Below, piece after piece: positions 54,173-64,000 of a stretch of 64,000 nt of DNA (position 1 is its first letter; each line of letters begins with the position of its first letter). The position numbers were made by a program, and so were the translations under genes. Source of the DNA: Pyrenochaeta sp. MPI-SDFR-AT-0127 (Eukaryota; Ascomycota; Dothideomycetes; Pleosporales; Cucurbitariaceae); NCBI GenBank assembly GCA_020747015.1, contig JAGTJM010000007.1:62001-126000 (forward strand), in the 5' to 3' direction. The notes under the pieces are model-generated. The model did not search any database and was not told the origin of the DNA. It was given only the letters and a program-made list of their open reading frames with translations.

Positions 54173-56312
54173 AATGGAGTGTTGCGAAGCGCTCTGAAAG
54201 ACGAATACAAAGATGTTAGGTTACTACAGTAGTAGGTCTCTGCAGCATAGGCTACTTCAAGATATAAATGTATACAATTAGACGACATGATCTTTCAAGG
54301 AGCTGTATGTACTAGGTTACTTGTTCTAAGCAGAGAAGTCAGCAACCACATCAAATTTGCTTCTGTGAGTGTTGGCGCTAACCAACCAAATAAGAATCAA
54401 GCCAAGACAGGAAAGGAACCAGGCAAAATAGGCCATCATTCAGATCAAACTCACTTCTTCGAGCCCAGCTTATTTTATTGTTGACAGCACAAGATTTGAG
54501 GTCCGAATTCCTAGTCTTTACTGTAAACACTTCGACTAAGAATACTAAGTTGAGAGCAGCTACAATCAGCATATGTTTATTCACTAGTGCATTGCGTTAA
54601 CACCTGACTCTCTAAGAATTCTTGGGACATGGGTATATGCTCTATGGCAAAATATATTGACAGTCAACGTCCGTATTTTGCTAGTTTGATTGCCCTGTCC
54701 TGCATTATGCTATAAACATCACTTATTGTCACGACGAGCAATTGAGTAAGTATATAGGCTGACATGCAGCAGCAGTTCCCAGTTTTCTTGCTTCGCAGAT
54801 GACTTTGCTTCGTTGGTTTTATGGTAGCCCAAGGTTCCATTGGCGAATCGGTTTGGCGATAAGCTTTGCTGCTTGGCACTAGATATATACTAGGTAAAGC
54901 CCATATCAAGCATGACCGGGGGCTTTCAAAGCGAGAAACATGTATCTTTGCCGTATGCCAATGCAAATCAGTGTACGCTGTTAACCGCCGTAAGGAATAG
55001 GAGGGATGCTCCGCCGCCATAGTCCCTCGCGCCTCTGTGCGTAACCCAATCGCACGCTTCGCTAAGTAGCTCTTCACCAGCATGCATACTGAATGAATGC
55101 GTAATACAGGGCCACAATAGAGCGCAGATTTGTAGAATTGACAACAGTGACTAGCCGATCGCGCCGTTAAGAACAACACGACGTCATCGATAAGATCCAG
55201 CTCCTGCGCACAAAGCATCACACAAGTAAGCAGCCAGAAATGTTAATATTATTAGTCTCACGAAGCTGTTATATGCAGAGTTGTCAACTAGACAATCGAG
55301 AAACGTTGAAAAAAATGGCTACTCGTCAGCGCTTACATAGCGAAGGGAGTCGTTGCCGCTGAGTCCGGCGTATGTGCGGAATAGTGAAAGGATATCTACT
55401 GACGCGTACGTCTTACTCGAGATACTTGTAAATGTGCATTAGCCCTAGCCCTAGAACACATGCAAGCCTACACAAACGTTCGATTCTTTGAAGAGACTGA
55501 ACGTAGAAGCGACTGCATACTGTTATGCCGCTATTTTCGAACCTGAGAATGCCAACCGAGGATGTTAAGCGTAAAGCCTTCAAATCCATCGCCCCAAGTT
55601 GCGCTCCACGAATACTAATGTAGAACAGCATCGGCATCGAAGGACGCTGTACTCGGTTCATCAAGCGATACTCGAGCACGCAACCCGCAAGGGCGTCTAC
55701 CGCGTACTTGCGCAAAGACGGTGTTGTGTAGGGCTGCACTTGCGTGGAGAGCCTCAGGACATATGAAAGGCTATCCACTCCAGGCACTCCATCTCAATTG
55801 CACGCAGGCTGTGAGTCCTCGCTTCACGATCATCCTATTGTGCTAACAGCCAGCGAAGATGTGCAGAGTCTACAAAAGAAGCCCGTACGTACCTGATATC
55901 TTGCCGCCTTTGGAATCGATCGCTGAAATTGAAAGGATATACCAAGCCAAGATTTCGTCAACAAAAGCAGCTTCTATGACATGACGGCATTGCGATTTGC
56001 GGCGTTCTGAGCGCATTAGGTATTTGAAAATGCGATAGAAATGAGGTATATGAGGAAGCACTTCAGTATTCTCCACCTGCAATTGCACTCCGTGAGGCCG
56101 CAGAGTACCTGTGCGAAGAATAACGAATGCGACGTTTAACATGGGATATTCTGATTAAGTGCGACCGAACTAGGTTGGCCTATGGTTCGCTGCAGGGTGC
56201 AGGGCAGGATCTTAACAGCTCTTAGGCTTAGATAAGACCTTTTATAACTATGGTAGGAATATAAGAGCTTAATAGTGGAGCCGTAGCAAGGGATACTGTT
56301 TTACTACAAATG
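54173..56312. other. Gene-poor stretch with unsupported open frames
   Basis: Minus frames at 54664-55221 (185 codons), 55413-55787 (124 codons) and 55870-56142 (90 codons) are longer than expected by chance and may be remnants. The two right-hand frames could be exons of one gene (donor GTACGT near 55892). SLRKYAVDALAGCVLEYRL vaguely suggests the part after a BTB domain. None is called. A partial MITE end (CAGAGTTGTCAAC) lies at about 55277. Confidence 0.3.
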
Positions 56313-56516
56313 TAGGCTCTAAGCGAAACCATTCCTAGGTAACTCGTTATAATAATGACTGGTTAAGCAGTCGATAGCATACCAAAGCCCTTTCCAGCCA
56401 ATGTAACAGAAATTACTAGTAACGATATCTTCTCTGATTGGTTATGAGAGACTTTGGTACCCGAACGGCAGCTTAACCAGTTATTCTGAAAACGAGTTGC
56501 CCAGGTATGGAGCCTG
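56313..56516. repeat. About 204-bp inverted-repeat (MITE-like) element
   Basis: Left arm 56313-56400 and right arm 56435-56516 are imperfect reverse complements (left words TAACTCGTTAT, ACTGGTTAAGC, ACCAAAG; right words GCTTAACCAGT, AACGAGTTG, CTTTGGT) around a 34-base loop. No coding capacity; flanking duplication not identified. Confidence 0.6.
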
Positions 56517-57076
56517 AAATTGTTATCTAGGCTGAGCTGAGCTGCTTATATAGATGGCCGTGCATGAACTATCCTAACTCGTACTAGACTAGCTTGCTAA
56601 AGACCCTTGCCTGCTACCTTATCAGTCCCTTCATTCCTTCCAGTCTAGTCAGGCTACCTATTAGTAACACTGGATCTCTGTTATGATCTCTGTAGACCTT
56701 GCTGTCGCGCTATAAAGTCGCTACTTTATATCCGTGCGTACACTTTTTCACTAAATGCCCCCTCTCTACAGCAAATCTTCGAACGTCCTAGCAGGCCCAG
56801 CACTACCCGCATAATTTTATCTACTAGCCTGTTTACTGGCACTTACAGATTTCCGCATAAACTGTGTAGGGCCGCTGCATTAGCTGTGTTCACCTGCGCT
56901 TTGGTAAGCCGCGATACCATAGAAATCACCACCGCCAATTGTTATTTCATTTAGATTAACATCAAGTTAAGCATTTATCTTAATACATACTCTAATACAG
57001 CCCTAGGATGGAATATTTTGTGGTAAGAGCAGCAGCATGACGCTCCACTTGCAAATACATGTTCCGGCCTCCTGCC
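56517..57076. other. No recognisable gene
   Basis: AT-rich, without coding character on either strand. Confidence 0.4.
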
Positions 57077-58067
57077 TCAACACATTGACGATTCAACATC
57101 GATGTCGTGTCCATCTGCCCATTCGACCTTCATATAGTATCGGTTCTCTCGTTCCTTTTGTAGCCTCTCGAAATACAAGAAATTGGTCTTGTATAGCTCC
57201 ATTATATAGGTGTCGTAGATACAGCGAAAAACGTCTCGCACTGTACCAGAAACCTTAACGATACTCTTGACATTGCCGTCCCTGTCAGGCAAGATTATAT
57301 CGACAGGTCTTGAGAATAATTCTTGATTGAGGTTCAGTTTTTGTCCAGTTCTGTTGTCGCGGGCAGCGTGTATGCCACTTAGAATATCCCAGGTAACATT
57401 GTCGCCAACGGTATGCTCACTATGGTGCACCGGCGCTGGACTGTTCAGTATCCGTTGTAAGAACGGGTCTTGTTTATTTTCTCTCTTCAATAACCTTTGT
57501 ACGATGTGGGATATATCCTTAGCGGATTCCATTTTATGAAGAATGCCCTCTACTCTGTCTATGTCAGTCTCCCGATCCGTGGATACTAAGAGATTATCAG
57601 AGTTGAGGTTTTAGTTATCTTCCTTTCTTCTTACCTGGTAAATACTTGAAGTTCTCAAAAGCGCTCTTAAAGAACCGATTGCCAAGTCTACAGTCGCCCC
57701 ATCTGGTTGCACCGTTCTCGATAAGGTGACACAGGACTTCCACCACTTTTCTTGATGCAATTCGAGTGAGCACGGTTTCCCCGTTGCCGCATTCAGCGTT
57801 GACATTAGCTCCTACATCAACGAGAATTCTGGCTACCTAGATTTCCCTGCATCTGGCTAGAGGAGTTCTTCCCCTTGTATTCTTAGCTTCAAGCTTTGCT
57901 CCTTTATAGATCAAGAACTCAGCAATGCTTGTATCCTTACACTTTAACAACAGAAGACCTCCCTTGACGATAGGCTCTGATTCAAGTAACCTACGCACAC
58001 TTTTGAGGTCATTGTGTAGGACAGCCCGTGACAATTGCTGATACGTTGACAGCTTAAGCTCTTTCAT
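57077..58067 (-). pseudogene. Ankyrin-repeat protein gene with one nonsense codon
   Basis: Exon 1 58067-57635, intron 57634-57559 (GTAAGA..CATAG), exon 2 57558-57077; about 304 residues. ATG 58067 opens MKELKLSTYQQLSRAVLHND. Ankyrin repeats follow: IAEFLIYKGAKLEAKNTRGR then TPLARCREI and VARILVDVGANVNAE. A TAG at 57837-57839 separates the two; Gln (CAG) fits, a C to T change in RIP context. The C-terminal half (MESAKDISHIVQRLLKRENK, FSRPVDIILPDRDGNVKSIV) has no recognised domain. Ankyrin stacks mediate protein binding. Apart from the stop the gene model is complete, so loss is recent or the base is wrong. Confidence 0.65.
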
Positions 58068-58883
58068 AGTGTGTTCTCCCTCTCTCTTCCAAATAGTTCA
58101 GCTTTATTGTCGAATAGAATAAGAAGTTGCTCCCAACATTGGCTCGACTATATATCTGTTGTGATTACACGCTATGTGACTACTGGAATGGTAACGATAA
58201 TGAAGAAGATGATTATAAGGCGACAATTATGGTTGCTCATATTTTCTCACGCTTCCCTGCTTCTATGTAACGAATACACATTTGTCATCGCTTGATCACT
58301 ACCATAGCGTCACCATAGATCACTAGGTCTTAGGTCACGCAGCGGATGTACGGTGTTCTATGGCGGTCAACAAGCCCGAAGGCATAGTCAGCACTTATTT
58401 GACATGGCACGGCATGCTTTCTGCACAATTCGTGCAACCTCGAGAAATTATCCGTATGTAGAACGTCCCCCATATCCCACATATAGAGCATTGGGTACAG
58501 TAGCTTGTTTGTGCACAATCACAAGGATGTTGTCAGCGAAGCAGAACCCTGATACTTGAACTGTCGTAAGTGCGAGCGAAGGCCTATACGTGGTGAGAAC
58601 TTGCTTGGCTGCATTATGTCTGATCGTCTCTCCGCGAGCTACGATGCCCTACTGTATCTGAACGCATAGCTCATTCGCGTTTCGCTGGCTACTGAAAACC
58701 GACGTGTCAGCGTCTTTCTCGTTATCGGTCGGTATTTAAGAAGCGCTAGTGCCATAGTTGTCGCCCAGCTTGTCAAAGGATGTCAATTAGCTGCAAGCTT
58801 AGCAACAATCTCCGCAAATAAGACTACTAAGCTATGGGCTCTTAACCATCGCCGTAGACAGGAAGGACACGAATCAATACTAT
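58068..58883. other. No firm gene
   Basis: Short frames only; a 62-codon minus frame at 58330-58518 has protein-like composition but no family match. Confidence 0.35.
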
Positions 58884-59090
58884 TGTCAGATTCAAGGACT
58901 ATTTGGCTTGATCTTGATGAACCTGATGATGAACCTGATGATTGACTGTGTGCTGTCTCCCCTCCTTTCTATGGCTGCTGTGCTTCCGGAGGTTCCGAAG
59001 ATCGTAGTATTGATCCTTCTTATCCTGTGCAGTACTTCTGAGTTTATCTTTTACATCTAACAGGCCTTCCAGCACTTGTATAATCTGACA
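58884..59090 (-). repeat. Solo LTR, TGTCAGAT family (copy D)
   Basis: 207 bp with ends TGTCAGAT and ATCTGACA; a perfect 5-bp repeat ACTAT flanks it (58879-58883; 59091-59095). Inverted relative to copy B, with which it shares GATCAAGCCAAATAG. This copy fixes the true LTR ends of the family. Confidence 0.88.
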
Positions 59091-59095
59091 ACTAT

Positions 59096-60095
59096 ATCGC
59101 TACAGATGGCGTACTACGGGCCGAAACAAGATGGTATGTTAGCTACCTATAGCTAACATAGCTGTCTAAGCGGATAGTAATAGTAAAGCTGCTCGCTCAT
59201 GCCTGCTCGCACCTCCTACGTGTGGCAAGTGTTACATACCCGAACATAATAGAACTCAATGTAGACAGCAATAAAGTAGCTTATCACAAAATTTTATACC
59301 GACCCACTGTATAGTCGTTGAGAAATTTCCGTTTAGCTGCATTCGCTTTAGCGGGTGTGGCCGATATGGTAGTTGAACACGTTAAGGATAGCATAACTGA
59401 CTGACGAGATTACGCCAGCGTAAGCAGTCCTGTCAGCGTCTTCGCGAGCCGAGCCTATGACTGCCAGTCTAAGCTTCTCGTACAGTGCACTATTAGAGGT
59501 TCAGGCGGCGTACGGTTCCCACTGAAAACAATTGCTGTTAGTGGCTTTTATTTATGCTTCGAAAGTCCAAAACGAAATACTGCGTTAAGATTATAGCGGT
59601 AATAATTAAGGCAGACATGATCTTCGAGATACGCTCCAGAATCTCGAATCTTCTTAGACTGTCTACAGTCGTGGCACAGCTAGAACAAATCAGCACCTGC
59701 CGCGCAAAATCCAGTCAACGCTAAGTCCTTGATAATCAATGAGGTAGATGGCTTTGTATGTCGTCTGAAGCAAAGCACTCGGTCGATAAGTGATGATACC
59801 ATGTCTACTACGCATACAATGTATTTATGTATATCCACATATATATGGTGGTCATGCTTGCGCTTACCATTGGAAGGGCGTCATACGATACCCTCATATA
59901 CGTAGTGGAGGGGCTGAAAAAGTTATTTTTCAGTAAATGAAGTAATCTATGTTTATGATCTGATACAAATACGGTTTCTCCTTCAACAATTCTTTTTTTA
60001 AATCTTATCAATTTAACAATTTTTCTTAAGTATCGTTCAATAGATGATTTTGTACTTCCTTTCACTTTCTGCTGTTCAAGAGCAGTCTCTGTGCT
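59096..60095. other. No recognisable gene
   Basis: No coding region supported; holds the upstream region of the GST gene. Confidence 0.4.
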
Positions 60096-60695
60096 ATGGC
60101 CAATCCCAAGATCACCCTGTTCGTCGATATCGGGAGTCCTTTCTGCTACATGGCGTTTCATCTCCTCCGAGTAAGTACAGCAAGAGTCGTGGACTTATTG
60201 TCCTCACATCCTAGCCGGATCTCTATTACAGTCTGACTGGGACAGAACTCTCCCGCCTTCAAGCGATGCGATATTACGTATACGCCCATCTTGCTTGGCG
60301 AGCTTCTGAAGATGTGTGACAACAAGCCACCATTGCAGATCAAGAGTGAGTAGGTCCTTTCCGCGTGGCGATCAAGGCAGGCACACCTCAATCCGTTGAC
60401 TCGTAACGCTGCATCCGTCGACTTCTCTAACGGGCTCAGATAAAAGTGACTGGCTCAAAAAGGAACACTTTCGATGGGCCAAGCTACTACACGTCCCCAT
60501 ATCGCCTGAATTACCCCCACGGTTTCCGGTGAACACCGGCCCTGTACGCTCCCAAGCCTAACGCTCAACAAACTACTGACTGGAATAGATGCAACGAGCG
60601 TTAACAGCTATTTCCATTTTATATCCTGATGTACTTCCTAGTGCTATCAGTCTCTTGTACCTAAACTTCTGGAACCACCATATCTATCCTGCCGC

Positions 60696-63542
60696 CAGTG
60701 TGAGGAATGGATGGATTTGGCGGCGCATCCATTTGCCAACTGGTAGTTGGATGGATGATGGAAAAATTTCCGGAATAATCCGAAATCACTTATGCGAGAC
60801 GAGATTATAGGTTTTTTTTTACCGCTATATAGGTGCTATCTCCGTTTCTTTGATTATAATAATATTTGCCTTGTCCCAAGAATGCAAACACTGAGCTGCT
60901 TGTATCGTAGGCTGCTCAAGATGGTTGCGGCGGGTCGTGATCATGAGCCCCATTCGGCTGAATACACGCTCAGGCTCATCGCTCATTGCTGGAATCGAGA
61001 GAATATCGAATGCCATTTGAGCCAGATGCGGGTACTCCTTAATACCAATAGTCCGCCACCATTCAAGTGGAAACTCAAGCTCGATTGGCTCTTGGTTGCT
61101 ATATCGCTCAAACTCATCTGGGATAGCTGCTTTTTGGTTGTTACTTCGTGCCTTAGCCAAACTTTTTGCGCGGTTATGAAACGTCTCCAGCGTATCAGGT
61201 TCATGTATCGTAGTCTTCTTTGCTGGTGACATGGCATCTAAGACGGGTAGTTGCTTATAGGTCGAACTCCATAGCGACTTGACTTCTTTTCGGCCGGCCG
61301 TAATCCACGACTTGTTGTTTGCCCATTGAGACTCGATAACCTTCCAGGTGTAGGCAGGATGTAGCACGGCAGCCGCAAGATATGCCGGTGAGTCGTCGAG
61401 TTTTGCGTAGTACTCTTCAGCTTTATCAAGTGCAAGTTTAATCTGCGTAACGAAGTGCCATTGGCCTTCAGTCGTAGCTAGTGATGCATGTTTGTAACGT
61501 TCGTAAGCGGCCGTAAGTTCCTCAACAATAAATTCAAGGTCAAATTGAACTTTGCTGATCCCACAGGACTTGCCATCACCTGGCCGACCTTCAAGATCTA
61601 TTGTTGCAAGCCAGCAAGGCTCTAGGAGTTTTTGATACTGGGTCAAGATCTCCCAGTCTTCTGAATCAAGCGTATCTTTTAGGATGGCATTCCGAGAATA
61701 ATCCTCGTCTTGAATCCAGCGTCCTTTGGACTTCTCTCGTACGACACGTTGGCGCTCAGATAATAAGAAGTCTTCGAAAGGGGCTCGGAGTTTAAGGAGT
61801 ATCTTGATCTCGTCGTAGACGCTGTTCCAGCGAGTATCGTTGCTTCTGTGGAGCTCGCGCGTTTTGATCGTATTCCATTCGGTTGGGTCGATAATGGACT
61901 TGAAGTATTTGAGTTGGGCCTGGTGCCACCGTTTTCGTCTTTGTGGACTTGCGTATATCCAAACGACTAGATTGTGAGCCTTACCAACTGGTCCTATTCG
62001 CCTCCATCGATTTAACTCTTCCTTCAAATTCGCCGGCACCGACCCTTCGAATTCGAAGAGGTTCTTATCGAAGCCGAATAAGAGATGGCGGGCAATAAGG
62101 TTGATAATATGGCCTGCACAGCGCAGGCGGCGCTCGTCAGGATCGAAGCCAAATTCTTCTCCAATTGCTTTCATTGCCGAATCGTTACTCGAAGCATTGT
62201 CCAGTACAAAAAAGCCGAGTCTGTCTTGAATACCAAAGTCCTTGATCACGGAAATAACCTGCTCCGCAATATCTGTACCCGCATGCGAGTCGGTTTGCTC
62301 GGGTGTCGCTAGCAGTATCGTTTGGTTCTTGAATTCCGCATTGATAAAGTGAGCAACAATGCCGTTGAGCGAGAGGCAATTTCCAGAGGTCCAGAGGTCG
62401 AAGGAGATGTGGATCTTGCTGACGGAATCCTGCAACTCCTGTTTGACTTTGGCCTTGTGAATCCTATAGCCTTTCATGATCCAGTCTTTGACAGTCTTTG
62501 CGGTAGGTATTGCATCTTTTGCGCGGGGCGAGAGATAGGCAAGAAGGTCGCGAAACGGCTCACTATCAACCTGCCTAAATGACACATTGTCATAGACAAT
62601 CCAGCGAATAAGAAGCTTTTGGAAGGTGGTTTCATCGAAGGCCAATGCCAGCGCATTTAATATCTCTTGCTCTCGAGACTCATTTGTATCTAAGGCTGCT
62701 GGCACCAATATACCCCTTCTTTTGAAAGGGATAATTTCTCTCTCCTTATTCCAAGTTTTGCCGTGAACTTGGCGGATGTGTTCGACTACATTCGTGCTTC
62801 CGCCGTCGACCTTGTAATAATGAGCGTGACATGTCCGTGAAATCGGGTCGGAAGTATGGCAGCGGACACATAGCCACCAGCGGGCGCCAGTCTCGGTATG
62901 TTCAATTGGTACGCCAAACTTCCAGATAGGCGAGTTTAGCCTAGCCGTACGCCTCGAGATTGGAATACTGAAGCCAGGAAGTTGAGACCAAACAACACTA
63001 TGGTATTTGAATTTCAATCCCTCAATTAGTGGGGTGTCGGCCGTACGCGCTTTTGTGCTCCACTCCGACTCGAAAGTTGGCTCTGTTGAGATGTCTGAAG
63101 CAATATCAGAAACGCTATCTAGCGACGACTTTACCGACGACGTTGGCGAAGACGGTAACGAAGGTTGCTCAGAATAAGCTTGCTGAGCCTTCTTCATAAT
63201 ATAGAACCCTTTTTAATATAGAAGTTTAGAGAGTTTGTACGTATAGTACGGAAAGTTATATAGAAAAAGGATAATAGTATAAGATATAATGGGTCCGCGG
63301 TGGTGTCTATAGATATAGTGATAGTATTATTAAATGTGATAGCCCCTAAGCCCCTGCATACAATATTAAATATAATATTAGATGTGATATTGAATGTGAT
63401 AGTGGATGTGATATTGGAGGCAACGTACTATACCGATGCCTTGAAATGGATGGATTTGGATATCCATTCTGCATCTGGATAACCGAGATTTGGATGGCTT
63501 TTCCAAACACATCCAATTCAGATCCATCCATTCCTCACACTG
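60696..63542 (-). mobile_element. Intact hAT transposon inside the GST kappa gene
   Basis: 2847 bp. Terminal inverted repeats CAGTGTGAGGAATGGATGGA at both ends. Perfect 8-bp target duplication CCTGCCGC (60688-60695; 63543-63550). Subterminal regions are dense in GGATGG/CCATCC words; the right one also has four ATGTGAT words at about 63334-63415. The transposase frame is uninterrupted, so the element may still be active. Confidence 0.95.
60825..63197 (-). CDS. hAT transposase, uninterrupted, 790 residues
   Basis: A single exon from ATG 63197 to stop 60825. After a Ser-rich N-terminus a BED-type finger (WWLCVRCHTSDP..VVEHIRQVHG, about residues 107-146) is followed by HISFDLWTSGNCLSLNGIVA with the first catalytic Asp (about 273), FFVLDNASSNDSAM with the second (about 335), RRLRCAGHIINLIARHLLF (the Cys-His motif), NDTRWNSVYDE and the C-terminal dimerisation domain (PLEWWRTIGIKEYPHLAQMA; IPAMSDEPERVFSRMG). 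These are all the motifs needed for cut-and-paste transposition in the nucleus. No stop or frameshift, unlike the two other hAT copies in the window. Its G+C-poor flanks hold the presumed promoter. Confidence 0.92.
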   Translation of the reverse strand: MKKAQQAYSEQPSLPSSPTSSVKSSLDSVSDIASDISTEPTFESEWSTKARTADTPLIEGLKFKYHSVVWSQLPGFSIPISRRTARLNSPIWKFGVPIEHTETGARWWLCVRCHTSDPISRTCHAHYYKVDGGSTNVVEHIRQVHGKTWNKEREIIPFKRRGILVPAALDTNESREQEILNALALAFDETTFQKLLIRWIVYDNVSFRQVDSEPFRDLLAYLSPRAKDAIPTAKTVKDWIMKGYRIHKAKVKQELQDSVSKIHISFDLWTSGNCLSLNGIVAHFINAEFKNQTILLATPEQTDSHAGTDIAEQVISVIKDFGIQDRLGFFVLDNASSNDSAMKAIGEEFGFDPDERRLRCAGHIINLIARHLLFGFDKNLFEFEGSVPANLKEELNRWRRIGPVGKAHNLVVWIYASPQRRKRWHQAQLKYFKSIIDPTEWNTIKTRELHRSNDTRWNSVYDEIKILLKLRAPFEDFLLSERQRVVREKSKGRWIQDEDYSRNAILKDTLDSEDWEILTQYQKLLEPCWLATIDLEGRPGDGKSCGISKVQFDLEFIVEELTAAYERYKHASLATTEGQWHFVTQIKLALDKAEEYYAKLDDSPAYLAAAVLHPAYTWKVIESQWANNKSWITAGRKEVKSLWSSTYKQLPVLDAMSPAKKTTIHEPDTLETFHNRAKSLAKARSNNQKAAIPDEFERYSNQEPIELEFPLEWWRTIGIKEYPHLAQMAFDILSIPAMSDEPERVFSRMGLMITTRRNHLEQPTIQAAQCLHSWDKANIIIIKETEIAPI

Positions 63543-64000
63543 CCTGCCGCACCAGAGCAGCTGCACACCATTGTGGCTGCCTTGGTAGGGTCAGACAAAA
63601 GAGCAGAAAAGATCATAAGCACTAGCAATAGTGATGAGGTGAAGCACAAGCTGATGCAAGCTACCTCTTCGGCCTTCGAAGAGGGCGCCTTCGGATTGCC
63701 CTGGATGACTGGTGAGTAAACATCACATCACTAACATCTTCCCGCACTTTTGGTCGATCTTACGACAGCAGCTTACATTACTATAGCGACTAGCACGGAT
63801 GGACACAAGGAATCATTCTGGGGCATACAATCCATGGGTCAAGTATGCGACCACTTAGAGCTTCCTAGGCTTGAATACGGGGGTAAAAGAGCTCTTCTTT
63901 AAGAATGCTATTCATTTGCGTCTATCATCAGAGAGGAATTAGCCGGCGAGCAGGTCGGAAGGGGCTGCAGGAGGTGACTAGGGAAGATTGGTTATTTTCA

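Larger units (their letters stand above)
60096..63902 (+). pseudogene. Kappa-class glutathione S-transferase (DsbA-like fold), split by a hAT element
   Basis: Exons 60096-60170, 60246-60345, 60440-60543, 60589-60695 joined across the transposon to 63551-63711, and 63787-63902; introns 45-94 nt. With the hAT and one 8-bp target copy set aside the frame is 221 codons without a stop. MANPKITLFVDIGSPFCYMA contains the S-P-F/Y catalytic region of GST kappa, CDITYTPILLGELLKMCDNK is the conserved second block, DWLKKEHFRWAKLLHVPI the third, and EEGAFGLPWMT plus SFWGIQSMGQVCDHL the C-terminal thioredoxin-like part. Such enzymes conjugate glutathione or isomerise aromatic compounds in mitochondria or peroxisomes. 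The insertion lies between Pro-Ala and Ala-Pro in the helical domain. Beyond 63902 the window holds nothing further. Confidence 0.87.

Noticed and set aside
55413..56142. BTB-domain gene on the minus strand
   Set aside because: Only a weak resemblance over about 20 residues, with no clear core BTB motif.
1..64000. CRISPR array, bacterial operons, rRNA or tRNA genes
   Set aside because: No regular short direct repeats with unique spacers, no rRNA-like stretch and no convincing tRNA cloverleaf was seen; the gene structure is fungal.
1..64000. Part of a giant Starship-type mobile element
   Set aside because: No tyrosine-recombinase (DUF3435) captain gene was recognised, and the cargo is explained by ordinary genes plus small transposons. 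The window is too short to exclude it wholly.

Overview
This window is from a filamentous ascomycete (Pezizomycotina). The evidence is short spliceosomal introns (about 45-175 nt, GT..AG), a HET-domain gene, a Zn2Cys6 transcription factor, a PDR-type ABC transporter, a GH76 wall enzyme and Tad1-like, Copia, Tc1, pogo and hAT transposons. Many stop codons and base changes resemble C:G to T:A damage of the repeat-induced point mutation (RIP) type. A dothideomycete (Pleosporales-like) is the best guess, but the sequence alone does not prove it.

Layout. 1-3.8 kb: a broken HET gene, a 5' piece of a Tad1-like LINE and one exon of a rhodopsin-like membrane protein. 4.9-5.5 kb: a decayed Copia end. 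6.5-9.9 kb: a MITE-like inverted repeat and a decayed hAT element carrying 11 copies of one heptamer. 10.6-21 kb: a nest of transposons (near-intact Copia with 5-bp target duplication, a pogo/Fot1 element, non-autonomous pogo-like repeats, a solo LTR, a MITE, a Tc1 copy and a pogo fragment). 21.2-27.1 kb: an intact Zn2Cys6 regulator convergent with an MFS transporter that a Tc1 element has split. 27.3-30.3 kb: a hAT with perfect 8-bp target duplication in the region upstream of that transporter. 30.7 kb: a small putative gene whose 5' half is duplicated at 47.5 kb. 31.7-33.1 kb: another Tc1. 33.5-38.6 kb: three glycan genes (GH76 with one nonsense codon, a broken GT8, an intact GT34). 38.9-40.7 kb: a chimeric Tc1 next to a pogo fragment. 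41.1-49.5 kb: an intact PDR/ABCG transporter and an intact AIF/AMID-like FAD oxidoreductase among solo LTRs. 50.5-54.2 kb: a secreted LPMO-like protein, an unrecognised pseudogene and a six-cysteine small secreted protein. 54.2-60 kb: gene-poor, with a broken ankyrin-repeat gene and another solo LTR. 60.1-63.9 kb: a kappa-class glutathione S-transferase gene split by an intact hAT with perfect target duplication.

Reading the whole: this is a repeat-rich accessory stretch with transport, detoxification, wall-glycan and secreted-protein genes. Two host genes (MFS, GST kappa) keep a perfect reading frame when the inserted transposon is mentally removed, so those insertions are probably young. 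Several other genes carry single nonsense codons, as if mutated by RIP leaking from neighbouring repeats. Gene models were spliced by eye and need transcript support.
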